From the IMG/VR virus record IMGVR_UViG_3300010885_010030, positions 1 to 61,786 of that record: a DNA stretch of 61,786 nucleotides, one strand, 5' to 3'. The stretch is from a virus. How positions within the stretch are numbered: position 1 is the stretch's first letter; each line of letters begins with the position of its first letter. The translations under genes were made by a program, and so were the position numbers. This document shows, piece after piece, positions 17,505 to 24,994 of the stretch. A model generated the notes under the pieces. It made no database searches. It was not told the origin of the DNA and saw only the letters and a program-made list of their open reading frames with translations.

Positions 17505-19465
17505 TGGCGATGAATCCGATGCAACAGCAGATGTCGCCTGACATGCTGATGGCGATGATGACCGACCCCCGCGCTTCGCCGCAACAGCGCATGGCTGCGA
17601 TGTCGGCGTTGAACACGATGAAGGGTGGGGCGAACGCTTCCGTTCCGCCACCGCAGATGACCGGCGACAGCACGGGCGTAAGCACAATCGACCCCGCGTT
17701 TATGGCCGCTGTCCGTCAGGAAGTTATGGGCCAAGGGCCGGAAGCGCAGCCTGAAATCCCGCAGCGTCAGGCCGCGCCGGAAGCACCGCAAGACTCTACA
17801 ACTCAAGCTCTGATGTCAGGTGCTGCCGACGCCAGCCGCGTTGCGGCGATGGCGCGTGGTGGCGCGGTGAAGGGGTATGCGGAGGGTGGGGGTGCTAACT
17901 CAATCATGCCGCCGCAGATGACCGGATACAATACGGGTGTAAGTGCAATCAACCCCGCTTTCATGGCCGCTGTGCCTCAAGAAATGGTGGGCCAGACTTC
18001 GGAAGAACCAAACGAAATCTTGCAACGTCGGGCCGCTCGATTTGGCTCCAGGGCGATGGCACACGGCGGCACGGTGAGGGGATACGCGAACGGTGGACGT
18101 CCTTTATCTGACATTTTTAAAGAAGATGAAATTGAATCTGATGGAATTACAGATTTTACTAATGAACAACAAAAAAGGGCAAAAGAATACGTTGAACAAC
18201 AACTCAAAATTATTAGAGATCCAAATAGATCATATGCAAGAAAAGCACTTGCAGGGATTGAGGCGGGTGGCACACAGTTATTTGATGTATATGGGGTTGG
18301 GGCTTTTGGTAAATTATTTGGCAATCCTTCACAAGTAAGTATTTCTGGTGATGAAGTTGGCGCTGTTGCCGCACCTGAATCTGATGCTCCCCCACCCGCC
18401 GCGCCTCAAGTCGCCGCACCTCTACCTGCCGCACCTCTACCTGCCGCACCAGGACCTGCCGCATCTCAAGTTGCCGCACCTGCTGTTGCTGCGCCCGTGT
18501 TGGGCGATGCGCCCGCTGCTGACCCTAACGCTGGTATGGATACTGCCGCTTATGAAAGTGCGATGGCAGAAATACAAAACAATCGGCCAGAAACTTCTTT
18601 AGACACTTTAAAGAAAATGATTAAAGAGAAAGGCAGCGATAAACTTTCTTCAGACGATATAAACATGGCGCTGATCCAGGCTGGGTTGGGAACAATGGCG
18701 GCTGCTTCACAGCCGGGGGCGAAGTTCCTTGGCTCAATCGGCCAAGGCGGGCTGGTCGGGTTAGAAGGTTTAGAAAAAACAAAAGAACTAAAAGCTAAAG
18801 AAAGAGCTTCTGGATTAGAAACTTACGCAACCTTAGCTGCGCTTGAAGAAAAAAATAAACCTGAATTAACTAAATTCCAAGAAGCTATGGACGCACAAGC
18901 CGGAAAGGATGCAGCGGAATACATCGGTATAGGTGGCCCCGCCACAACGGCAAGAAACTTAAAACAATTAACAGAAGTAGAAGGTATTCTTAAAAATGCT
19001 ATTGAAAGTGGTGAAGGTATAACCGGGAGTACGACTGCTGCTCTTTCTGAAATTCCGATTTTTGGGCCTAAGTTTTATGGAGAAACTATAAAAATTGACG
19101 AAATGGTTCAACAAGTTGTTCAATCTGATCTTCGTACAATCTTGGGTGGGCAGTTTGCTTCAAAAGAAGGTGAAGGCGTTCTCTCAAGAGCATTTAATAA
19201 AAAGCTGCTTCCGGAAGAAAATTTAAGAAGAGTACAGATGTTGATTTCAACAATGAGAGCAGCATCTAAAGAAAAAGAAGCACGGACTAGGCATGTTATG
19301 AAGTATGGAACTATAAGCAACTATGAAGGGCGAAAGGTTGATGATTACCTTAGTGATTTAGAAGCACAATTTGATGCTCAGGATAAAGCAGCAGGCGAAA
19401 GTAAAAATCCAACCCTAACTTCTAAAATACGATCAGCGGCTGACAATATTCTTTCAGGTAAATAA
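17504..19465 (+). CDS. Putative ejection protein 3, mosaic, 653 aa
   Basis: The first ~200 residues contain an internal duplication (PPQMTGDSTGVSTIDPAFMAAV and PPQMTGYNTGVSAINPAFMAAV form), each followed by an Ala/Gly segment with KGYAEGG or RGYANGG. The middle has a Pro/Ala linker (repeated APLPAAPLPAAP). The last ~270 residues are helical and charged. Codon use changes abruptly: the DNA from about 18090 and again from about 18540 is much richer in A/T than the start, suggesting recombination. It overlaps the previous stop and is followed by the lytic-transglycosylase protein. Confidence 0.6.
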   Translation: MAMNPMQQQMSPDMLMAMMTDPRASPQQRMAAMSALNTMKGGANASVPPPQMTGDSTGVSTIDPAFMAAVRQEVMGQGPEAQPEIPQRQAAPEAPQDSTTQALMSGAADASRVAAMARGGAVKGYAEGGGANSIMPPQMTGYNTGVSAINPAFMAAVPQEMVGQTSEEPNEILQRRAARFGSRAMAHGGTVRGYANGGRPLSDIFKEDEIESDGITDFTNEQQKRAKEYVEQQLKIIRDPNRSYARKALAGIEAGGTQLFDVYGVGAFGKLFGNPSQVSISGDEVGAVAAPESDAPPPAAPQVAAPLPAAPLPAAPGPAASQVAAPAVAAPVLGDAPAADPNAGMDTAAYESAMAEIQNNRPETSLDTLKKMIKEKGSDKLSSDDINMALIQAGLGTMAAASQPGAKFLGSIGQGGLVGLEGLEKTKELKAKERASGLETYATLAALEEKNKPELTKFQEAMDAQAGKDAAEYIGIGGPATTARNLKQLTEVEGILKNAIESGEGITGSTTAALSEIPIFGPKFYGETIKIDEMVQQVVQSDLRTILGGQFASKEGEGVLSRAFNKKLLPEENLRRVQMLISTMRAASKEKEARTRHVMKYGTISNYEGRKVDDYLSDLEAQFDAQDKAAGESKNPTLTSKIRSAADNILSGK

Positions 19466-19467
19466 AA

Positions 19468-21534
19468 ATGGCGACCGCAGACGATTACGCCAAGTGGATC
19501 GTTGAAAATGCAGACCAGAAGGGTTCTGATAATTTCAATACGGTTGCCCGTGCTTATCAAGAAGCAAAAGATGAAGAGGTAAGTGAAAAAAACAACACGC
19601 CTAAAGAACGCTCGGCTTTAGAAGACTTAAAACGCAAGGCGGGTGTTGCGTTTCGCGGTGCCGCGCCTGGGCTTGTTTCGGGCGCTGGCTTTGCTGGGGG
19701 CGCTGCTTTAGGCGCTCAGGTCGGCCTTTTGGGCGGGCCTCTTGCTCCCGTAACGGTGCCCATTGCTGGCTTGATAGGTGGTTTAGGCGGCTCTTATCTT
19801 GCAAACAAACTTTCTAAAGATGCGGTGCAAAATAAATTAACAGAATTAGGGGTTCCTGAAGCGGAAACTAAAGGCGAGCGTCTATTACAAACTGGCGCTG
19901 AAACAGCCGCCAATGTTCTTACGCCCGTAGGCGTTGGAAAGGCATTGTTAAAAGCAGGCGCTAAGGGTGCTGGTAATTTTCTTGCCGCCGCGCCGAAGAC
20001 CCAGTTGTTAGCTGCTGAAGCCGGTGCGCTTACAAGTGAAGCGACTGGCGACGATATGGCTGGATTAAAAGCTGGTATTGGGGTTCCTCTCGCGTTGGGT
20101 GCGCTTAGAAAATTTAAAGGTGCTGCGCCCACAAGAACTGAAATTAAAGATTCTTCTAAAACGCTTTACGATAAAGCATTTAGATCAAATTTTTCAATTT
20201 CTGCGAATGATTTTGATACTTTAGCTGATGACTTGACCACCGCCGTAAAAGCCGAATACAGCCCTATTTTACATCCTCAAATAACTCCAATTCTTAATTA
20301 CATAGAAAATCAAAAAAACTCTGGAAAAACTTTAAAAGAATTGGAACTTATTAGAAGAAGCATAAGTAAAAAAACGGATTCAGCCTTTAAAGCAAACGAT
20401 CTTGATGCGGGTCGAGTTGGAAAAATTGCATTAAATAAAATTGATGAATTTTTTGAATCTCAACAAAATCCAGCAGTGACTGATTTATTAGAAGCTAGGA
20501 ATCTTGCTTCTAAAAATATTCGCATGTCTGGAATAGAAGAAATTCTTAGAGCAGCTAAGGATGTTGACGATCCTAATTACATAACTATAAAATTTAGATC
20601 AATTATCAAAAATCCATCTAAATTTAATAAATACTCTCCAGATCAGCAAAAGATTATAAAAAGTATAGTAAGCAACCCCTTACAATCCTTTGGTGACTTG
20701 GCCCCTTCTCTTTCTGGATTCGGTATAGCTAAGGGACCGGCCTATGCTGCTGGTGCTATTTTAAGCCCGGTTGTCGCCGGAGGAATTGCGGCAACGTCTT
20801 TAACCGCTAAGGTTCTGGCCAACAGACTTAGAAAACAAAAGATACAGGCCCTAATAGATTCTATAGCTGGCGGCGGTAAATTTGATGAAAACGTGCTTGC
20901 CGCGCCTGCAATAGCTGGCGCAAGAAGTGCGATTATGCCTGACGAACAAGAGCAGCCGCAGTCTGCGCTTGACGAACAGGGACAGCCGCAGCCCGTGCCA
21001 GCAGGTACGGTTGGCGTTGACGCGCAGCCACCAGACACCGCGAACTTAAATCCCACATTTCAAAAAATGTTAGGGATTGAAAGTGCTACTGGGCAATTTG
21101 ATAAAAATGGCAAGACCGTCATCTCCCCGGTCGGGGCTGTTGGTGCTGCTCAAATTATGGAAGACACCGCGCCAGAAGCGGCTGCACTTGCTGGCTTGGA
21201 ATATGATCGTGACCGTCTCTATGGAGATGAAGAATACAACAAGGCATTAGGTAGTGCTTATTACGAAATGCTCCTTAAAGAATTTGGCGACCCAATTCTT
21301 GCCGCTGCTGCGTACAATGGAGGCATTGGTAGACTTAAAACTGCGATTAAAAAATCAGAGTCTTCGGGAAGGCCCTGGATTAGTTTTATGAAACCAGAAA
21401 CTAAAAACTACGTTGCCAAATTAATGCCAAGACAAGTTGTTTCTAATACCTACGCCGCCGGTGGCCCCGTTTACACGCACCCAGCCATTTCATCCATTCG
21501 CGCTAAACGCGCCATGCGGAGCATCGCCCAATGA
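19468..21534 (+). CDS. Ejection protein 4 with C-terminal lytic transglycosylase domain
   Basis: This 688-residue virion protein carries an SLT-type peptidoglycan lytic transglycosylase at its end, as in internal core proteins that open the cell wall during infection. Around residues 525-650 are IESATGQF with the candidate catalytic Glu, SPVGAVGAAQIM, and AAAYNGG, the three standard SLT signatures. A Gly/Ala segment near residues 60-115 could span a membrane. Much of the middle is A/T-rich DNA unlike the flanks. It ends in TYAAGGPV and a basic tail. Confidence 0.78.
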   Translation: MATADDYAKWIVENADQKGSDNFNTVARAYQEAKDEEVSEKNNTPKERSALEDLKRKAGVAFRGAAPGLVSGAGFAGGAALGAQVGLLGGPLAPVTVPIAGLIGGLGGSYLANKLSKDAVQNKLTELGVPEAETKGERLLQTGAETAANVLTPVGVGKALLKAGAKGAGNFLAAAPKTQLLAAEAGALTSEATGDDMAGLKAGIGVPLALGALRKFKGAAPTRTEIKDSSKTLYDKAFRSNFSISANDFDTLADDLTTAVKAEYSPILHPQITPILNYIENQKNSGKTLKELELIRRSISKKTDSAFKANDLDAGRVGKIALNKIDEFFESQQNPAVTDLLEARNLASKNIRMSGIEEILRAAKDVDDPNYITIKFRSIIKNPSKFNKYSPDQQKIIKSIVSNPLQSFGDLAPSLSGFGIAKGPAYAAGAILSPVVAGGIAATSLTAKVLANRLRKQKIQALIDSIAGGGKFDENVLAAPAIAGARSAIMPDEQEQPQSALDEQGQPQPVPAGTVGVDAQPPDTANLNPTFQKMLGIESATGQFDKNGKTVISPVGAVGAAQIMEDTAPEAAALAGLEYDRDRLYGDEEYNKALGSAYYEMLLKEFGDPILAAAAYNGGIGRLKTAIKKSESSGRPWISFMKPETKNYVAKLMPRQVVSNTYAAGGPVYTHPAISSIRAKRAMRSIAQ

Positions 21535-21722
21535 GTGACCCAGCCGTTACGGAAGCTCGCCTTAGCTCCCACGAACAGGTATGCGCTGAACGCTATACCG
21601 ACATTAAAGAGTCCTTCAGGACTATCCACACCCGGCTGGATAAGATCATGTACGGCATGGTCGGGATTCTGTTGGCGATGGTGGGTTGGCTATTGATTAA
21701 CGGTGTTCCGTGGAAGGGCTAA
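21531..21722 (+). CDS. Small membrane protein of the lysis cassette, 63 aa
   Basis: The first ~38 residues are charged and helical, followed by one membrane segment (MVGILLAMVGWLLI) and a short end. This is the layout of XhlA-type haemolysin-like or antiholin proteins. Its start overlaps the ejection gene stop and its end overlaps the GTG start of the endolysin gene. A holin-related role is inferred from this position. Confidence 0.6.
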   Translation: MSDPAVTEARLSSHEQVCAERYTDIKESFRTIHTRLDKIMYGMVGILLAMVGWLLINGVPWKG

Positions 21723-22114
21723 GGGAAGACCTGATCGCTGACGAGGGCATACGGCTAAAGCCGTATCTGTGCCCAGCCGGGAAGACCACCATTGGGGTTG
21801 GCCGAAACTTGGATGATGTCGGCATCACCGAGGACGAAGCTATGGAGATGCTTGAAAACGACATCGAGCGGGTTAAGGCCCAGCTTGCCAAGGCACTCCC
21901 CTGGCTGGAAACTAAGCCTCAAGGGGTCCAGCGTGCCATAGGGAACATGACGTTCCAAATGGGCCTGGGCGCGGTGCTGAAGTTCAAGAAGATGTTGGCC
22001 GCTATACAGGCCAGAGATTACAATGCGGCCCGTAGAGAGGCCCTGGACAGCGCGTGGGCCAAGCAGACGCCGCAACGTGCGAAGCGTGTAACTGATCTAT
22101 TCAAGGAGGCTTAA
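21710..22114 (+). CDS. Endolysin, GH24 lysozyme (T4-lysozyme-like)
   Basis: This protein cleaves the MurNAc-GlcNAc bond of host peptidoglycan at lysis. The catalytic pattern Glu12-(8)-Cys21-(5)-Thr27 lies in ADEGIRLKPYLCPAGKTTIGVG; a Cys in place of the T4 Asp20 is a known variant of this family. The C-terminal region (NMTFQMGLG, AWAKQTPQRAKRV) also fits. At 134 residues it is slightly short but complete, with no signal peptide, so it should need a holin. The start is GTG, 13 bases inside the previous gene. Confidence 0.9.
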   Translation: MEGLREDLIADEGIRLKPYLCPAGKTTIGVGRNLDDVGITEDEAMEMLENDIERVKAQLAKALPWLETKPQGVQRAIGNMTFQMGLGAVLKFKKMLAAIQARDYNAARREALDSAWAKQTPQRAKRVTDLFKEA

Positions 22115-22306
22115 ATGGACACGACGAAATGGTACGCCAGCAAGACCCTGTGGGTAAACGTAGTCGCCGCCGTAGCCACTCTGGCCGGTGTGTTTAAGCT
22201 GGACCTGGGCTTGACGCCTGAAGTCCAGGCAACCGTAGTCACCACCATTCTCGCGCTGGTCAATGTGGGCTTGCGCCTTGTGACCAAGACGCCCGTTGGC
22301 ACCTAG
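22115..22306 (+). CDS. Candidate holin, 63 aa
   Basis: A short protein with two hydrophobic stretches (TLWVNVVAAVATLAGVF and VQATVVTTILALVNVGL) separated by a polar turn, preceded by a Lys-containing N-terminus. The gene abuts the endolysin stop directly. The size, two-segment topology and position fit a class II holin or a phage holin-like family. No sequence family was firmly recognised. Confidence 0.6.
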   Translation: MDTTKWYASKTLWVNVVAAVATLAGVFKLDLGLTPEVQATVVTTILALVNVGLRLVTKTPVGT

Positions 22307-22542
22307 TGGGCTTTCTCAAAGCGGTCTTTGGAGCACTCGGAGCAATCTTCGGGTTCTTCAAAGACCGGCAACTTATCAACGCGGGTAAGGCGGAACAGGC
22401 CAATGAAAATGCTCAGGCTACGCTTGATGCCGTGGCTGCGGTTGCTGTTCCTATTACCGACGCTGACCGTAAGCGGGTGTGGGACCGTCTCCAAGCCAAG
22501 TATGGACCCCAACAGGGTGTGCCTACTGATCCCGTCGCCTGA
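22306..22542 (+). CDS. Candidate inner-membrane spanin (Rz-like), 78 aa
   Basis: It starts GTG within TAGTG, one base into the previous stop. Residues 2-19 (GFLKAVFGALGAIFGFF) form one membrane anchor and the rest is charged and helical (RKRVWDRLQAKYG), as in short i-spanins. A lipoprotein frame starts inside it (22403-22612), the classic nested Rz/Rz1 arrangement. The length is short for Rz. The role is inferred from topology and nesting. Confidence 0.5.
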   Translation: MGFLKAVFGALGAIFGFFKDRQLINAGKAEQANENAQATLDAVAAVAVPITDADRKRVWDRLQAKYGPQQGVPTDPVA

Positions 22543-22612
22543 CTTAGCCAGCCCCACCAAGTGGATGATGGACTACGCCGTCGTGTGGTCTGACCGGCTG
22601 GGGTGCGGTTAA
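22403..22612 (+). CDS. Candidate outer-membrane spanin (Rz1-like lipoprotein), nested frame
   Basis: A 69-residue frame starts at an internal ATG in a different register from the 22306 gene and runs 70 bases beyond its end. It has Arg/Lys residues, a hydrophobic stretch (LRLLFLLPTLTVSGC) ending in a lipobox VSGC, then a short proline-containing mature part. This is the standard Rz1 design. The frame also fills what would otherwise be a gap before 22614. The ribosome site is modest (AAGG about 12 bases upstream). An earlier in-frame ATG at 22328 is possible. Confidence 0.55.
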   Translation: MKMLRLRLMPWLRLLFLLPTLTVSGCGTVSKPSMDPNRVCLLIPSPDLASPTKWMMDYAVVWSDRLGCG

Positions 22613-22613
22613 A

Positions 22614-22880
22614 ATGAACTGGGGCGACATCTTAAAGGCCATCATCCCCGTTGTCGTTGCGGCCATCGCTTGGCTGTTGGGTGAGGTAAACGGTATGGGC
22701 ATCCGTATGACCAAGATTGAGGGTCAAATGCCGATGCTCATTACGCCGCAAGGCATCCCCACAGACAGCCCTCTTTCGGCCGAAGCGCGGCACAAGATGC
22801 GCGAAGAAATGTTCACACAGATTAACGATCTGAGCATCCGTCTGAGGTTGATGGAAGAGCGCCAGAAACAAAGTAAATAG
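22614..22880 (+). CDS. Small membrane-anchored protein of the lysis region, 88 aa
   Basis: One N-terminal membrane segment (IIPVVVAAIAWLLGEV) is followed by a polar region that ends in a predicted coiled helix (MREEMFTQINDLSIRLRLMEERQKQ). This shape is shared by several lysis-associated phage proteins, including holin partners and i-spanins. It could be an alternative i-spanin for the lipoprotein just upstream. The exact role is not assigned. Confidence 0.55.
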   Translation: MNWGDILKAIIPVVVAAIAWLLGEVNGMGIRMTKIEGQMPMLITPQGIPTDSPLSAEARHKMREEMFTQINDLSIRLRLMEERQKQSK

Positions 22881-22894
22881 AAAAGGTGGGTTTT

Positions 22895-22933
22895 ATGAAA
22901 TACCTCGTGCGGCTAGGATGTGAAAATGAATAA
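22895..22933 (+). CDS. Possible 12-codon leader peptide
   Basis: MKYLVRLGCENE with a strong AAAAGGTGGG site 5 bases upstream. Its stop overlaps the ATG of the 22926 gene by a few bases (shifted frame), so it could couple translation. No other support. Confidence 0.25.
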   Translation: MKYLVRLGCENE

Positions 22934-23867
22934 GTTTCTTAATCCGCTGAACAACATGAAGGCCGGTCGCGCCAAGGCTAAGGCTTACGCTGACGGCGGC
23001 GAAGTGAATATGTACGGCGTGACCCCAGAAGAAACATTTGTGGGCAAGTTGATGGCCCAACGCGGCAAGCCGCTCAAAGAGCAGCTCGCCCGCCCCACGA
23101 CGATGGATGACCCGGCGATGGGATTCGCGGGGACTACGGTTGGGAAGGTTTTCGCCCCCGTAAAAGTTGGTATTCAATCCCCAGAACTTATCCAAGCAAC
23201 CAAGGACGTCGCGGCGGGTGCGGCGGGTGCGCGGGAAGCCAGAGACGCATTGGTGTCTAAAATATACACCCCTAATCCAATTAGGGAAATTTACGATCTT
23301 ACGCCCGAGCCGCAGTTGGCTTCTAAGATCAAAGACAAGCTGTTCAAAAACAGGGAAGTCCCCGCCGGTACTCTTGTTGACGTAAGACCAGACATTAACT
23401 CTGCTAAAGGGGCTGGCAATACAACACGGGCTGTAACATTCCACACCCCTGCTGGCGGAGAGAAACCAGGGAAGGCTATCGGTTATGACAGCCATGCTCT
23501 TTTAGACAATTTCAGAGTTATAGATGCTCCAAATACTTCTCTGAAAATTGCTACAGGACAAAGCAAGGAGCCGTCTACGCGGCTGTCGGGGCGCTATACG
23601 CCCACTACTCAAGCGGAAGCTAAAACAATGGCAGAGTCTTTCTTAAAAGACCCCACCGTGACGCAAGCTACGTTTAATCCCCACATACATGGGTATGCTT
23701 TTGAGTTGGGAAGCGGGAAGCCCATCACCGGAGGCGGTCAGGTTCTAATGTACGGCCACAAGATGTTTGTTAAGGACCCTATTTACGGCGATCCTAAAAA
23801 ATACAAATACGCCGATGGCGGCGCGGTTCACCAACGGGCGCTGGGCGCGAAACTGTTTGGCCGTTAA
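22926..23867 (+). CDS. Unknown late protein with two YADGG motifs, 313 aa
   Basis: No family was recognised. It opens with a basic helix and AYADGGEV and ends with YKYADGGAV followed by a basic tail, the same motif seen in several virion proteins of this phage. The middle is mixed alpha/beta with a pair of His residues in FNPHIHGYAFELGSG. The ATG at 22926 is chosen over GTG at 22920 because AGGA lies seven bases upstream. Its 3' end overlaps the convergent gene by four bases. It may be a late virion or host-takeover protein. Confidence 0.6.
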   Translation: MNKFLNPLNNMKAGRAKAKAYADGGEVNMYGVTPEETFVGKLMAQRGKPLKEQLARPTTMDDPAMGFAGTTVGKVFAPVKVGIQSPELIQATKDVAAGAAGAREARDALVSKIYTPNPIREIYDLTPEPQLASKIKDKLFKNREVPAGTLVDVRPDINSAKGAGNTTRAVTFHTPAGGEKPGKAIGYDSHALLDNFRVIDAPNTSLKIATGQSKEPSTRLSGRYTPTTQAEAKTMAESFLKDPTVTQATFNPHIHGYAFELGSGKPITGGGQVLMYGHKMFVKDPIYGDPKKYKYADGGAVHQRALGAKLFGR

Positions 23868-24664
23868 ACGCCACACATGCCTTCACACTCGTTGTTAAAC
23901 ATATTCATTTGTCCATGATCTTCCAGTGTACGAAGATCAACCTCATCAAGCGGGATACGTTTTGGGTGAGCGTATTGGGTCGCCCTAAACTTTGGTTGGT
24001 GTCTTATCATTTTGTCCACTGCAATCGCATCCTGCCATTCTGCGGGATAGTTATCACGCAAGTGCCGCCACTCTTTGTTTGATTTGAAAGGACAGAACGT
24101 GCAGGCGCTACGGGGTGGCGTCGGATACCCTTTATCCGCCATCCACTTTAAGCAGTCGTTGCGGGACATGCGCGCATCGTAAAGAGGGAATATATTTTTC
24201 ACCCACTTATCACGACTTTCTTTCATCCTCTGGGCTTCGTCTGTTGAGATGCCGATCCACTGGGTCACGCCGACATCCTTACAGCGTTGGCCTTTAGCCA
24301 ACCCCATCAGTTCCCGTGTCTTCCTCCGAATAGGCGTTAGCTTATATTCTGCGGTACATTGCCTACGCCCAATGGCATTTTTCCCGCGTGGGCTAACCAT
24401 ATGCCAGGGGACAGCGGCAAACCTTTGCCCCGTGCTATTGGTTCCCGCTTCAATGTCAGTACGAAGGTTTCCGCTGCTGACGCGGTAAACTGGGAACGGT
24501 AATTGCTTTTCCAGCCAATCGAGCCATTCGTAAACAGCTTTAGGCTCCGCGCCGGTATCGGCAAAGATTGCGCCATCCGGCATGGGTGTTAGTTCACCAC
24601 GCGCCGCCATCAACGCCATCGTTGAAGATTGGACTCCAGCGCCGAGAGAAAGAATATTCAACAT
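23864..24664 (-). CDS. PAPS-reductase-like PP-loop enzyme
   Basis: This 266-residue protein has an adenylation PP-loop variant (SLGAGVQSS, residues 6-14) of the PAPS reductase/ATP-sulfurylase superfamily, then FADTGAEPKAVYEWLDWL. Cysteines occur in RRQCTAEYK, in CTFCPFKSN and in ECEGMCGV at the end, which could hold an iron-sulfur cluster. Members include sulfur-handling enzymes (CysH, DndC), but phage versions of this size are functionally uncharacterised. It is the last gene of a minus-strand replication block. DNA modification, nucleotide sulfur chemistry or tRNA thiolation are all possible. Confidence 0.7.
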   Translation of the reverse strand: MLNILSLGAGVQSSTMALMAARGELTPMPDGAIFADTGAEPKAVYEWLDWLEKQLPFPVYRVSSGNLRTDIEAGTNSTGQRFAAVPWHMVSPRGKNAIGRRQCTAEYKLTPIRRKTRELMGLAKGQRCKDVGVTQWIGISTDEAQRMKESRDKWVKNIFPLYDARMSRNDCLKWMADKGYPTPPRSACTFCPFKSNKEWRHLRDNYPAEWQDAIAVDKMIRHQPKFRATQYAHPKRIPLDEVDLRTLEDHGQMNMFNNECEGMCGV

Positions 24665-24994
24665 TTAAAACGGCACCTCATCATCAGCCAGATTGGCCAT
24701 GCCCTCAATGTAGCCAGATACGATCACCTCGATAAAATCTGACCACTCCTTGCGTGTAAACGTCTCCATATCCGTCTTCTTCAGCCACTCAATGTATTCC
24801 CCAGCGCGTTCGCTGGACATTTCCATAGCCTTCTTCTCGTTCGCGGTCGAGTCAATCATCCTATTCTCCATACATTTCATTGAACAAAAGTACTGCACCG
24901 GATCGGGCAGACCCTTAGCCTTCGGATCAAACCGAAAGCCGCGCCTCTCCCTTTGGCAAACGTGGCACACCCCAGATGTAGCTCGTAATTTCAT
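24665..24994 (-). CDS. DUF6511-like zinc-binding protein
   Basis: CHVCQRERRGF near the start, then FCSMKC, then a helical C-terminal half ending ADDEVPF, matching the layout of DUF6511 small phage proteins. The two Cys pairs probably bind zinc. Its start lies ~70 bases inside the upstream helicase gene, an unusually long same-strand overlap, but the first Cys pair leaves no room for a later start. An ATG 12 bases further upstream (25006) is also possible. Confidence 0.65.
   Translation of the reverse strand: MKLRATSGVCHVCQRERRGFRFDPKAKGLPDPVQYFCSMKCMENRMIDSTANEKKAMEMSSERAGEYIEWLKKTDMETFTRKEWSDFIEVIVSGYIEGMANLADDEVPF

Noticed and set aside
22328-22402. An N-terminal extension of the outer spanin frame from the ATG at 22328
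   Set aside because: It would put about 25 polar residues before the signal sequence; the internal ATG at 22403 gives a normal lipoprotein signal.
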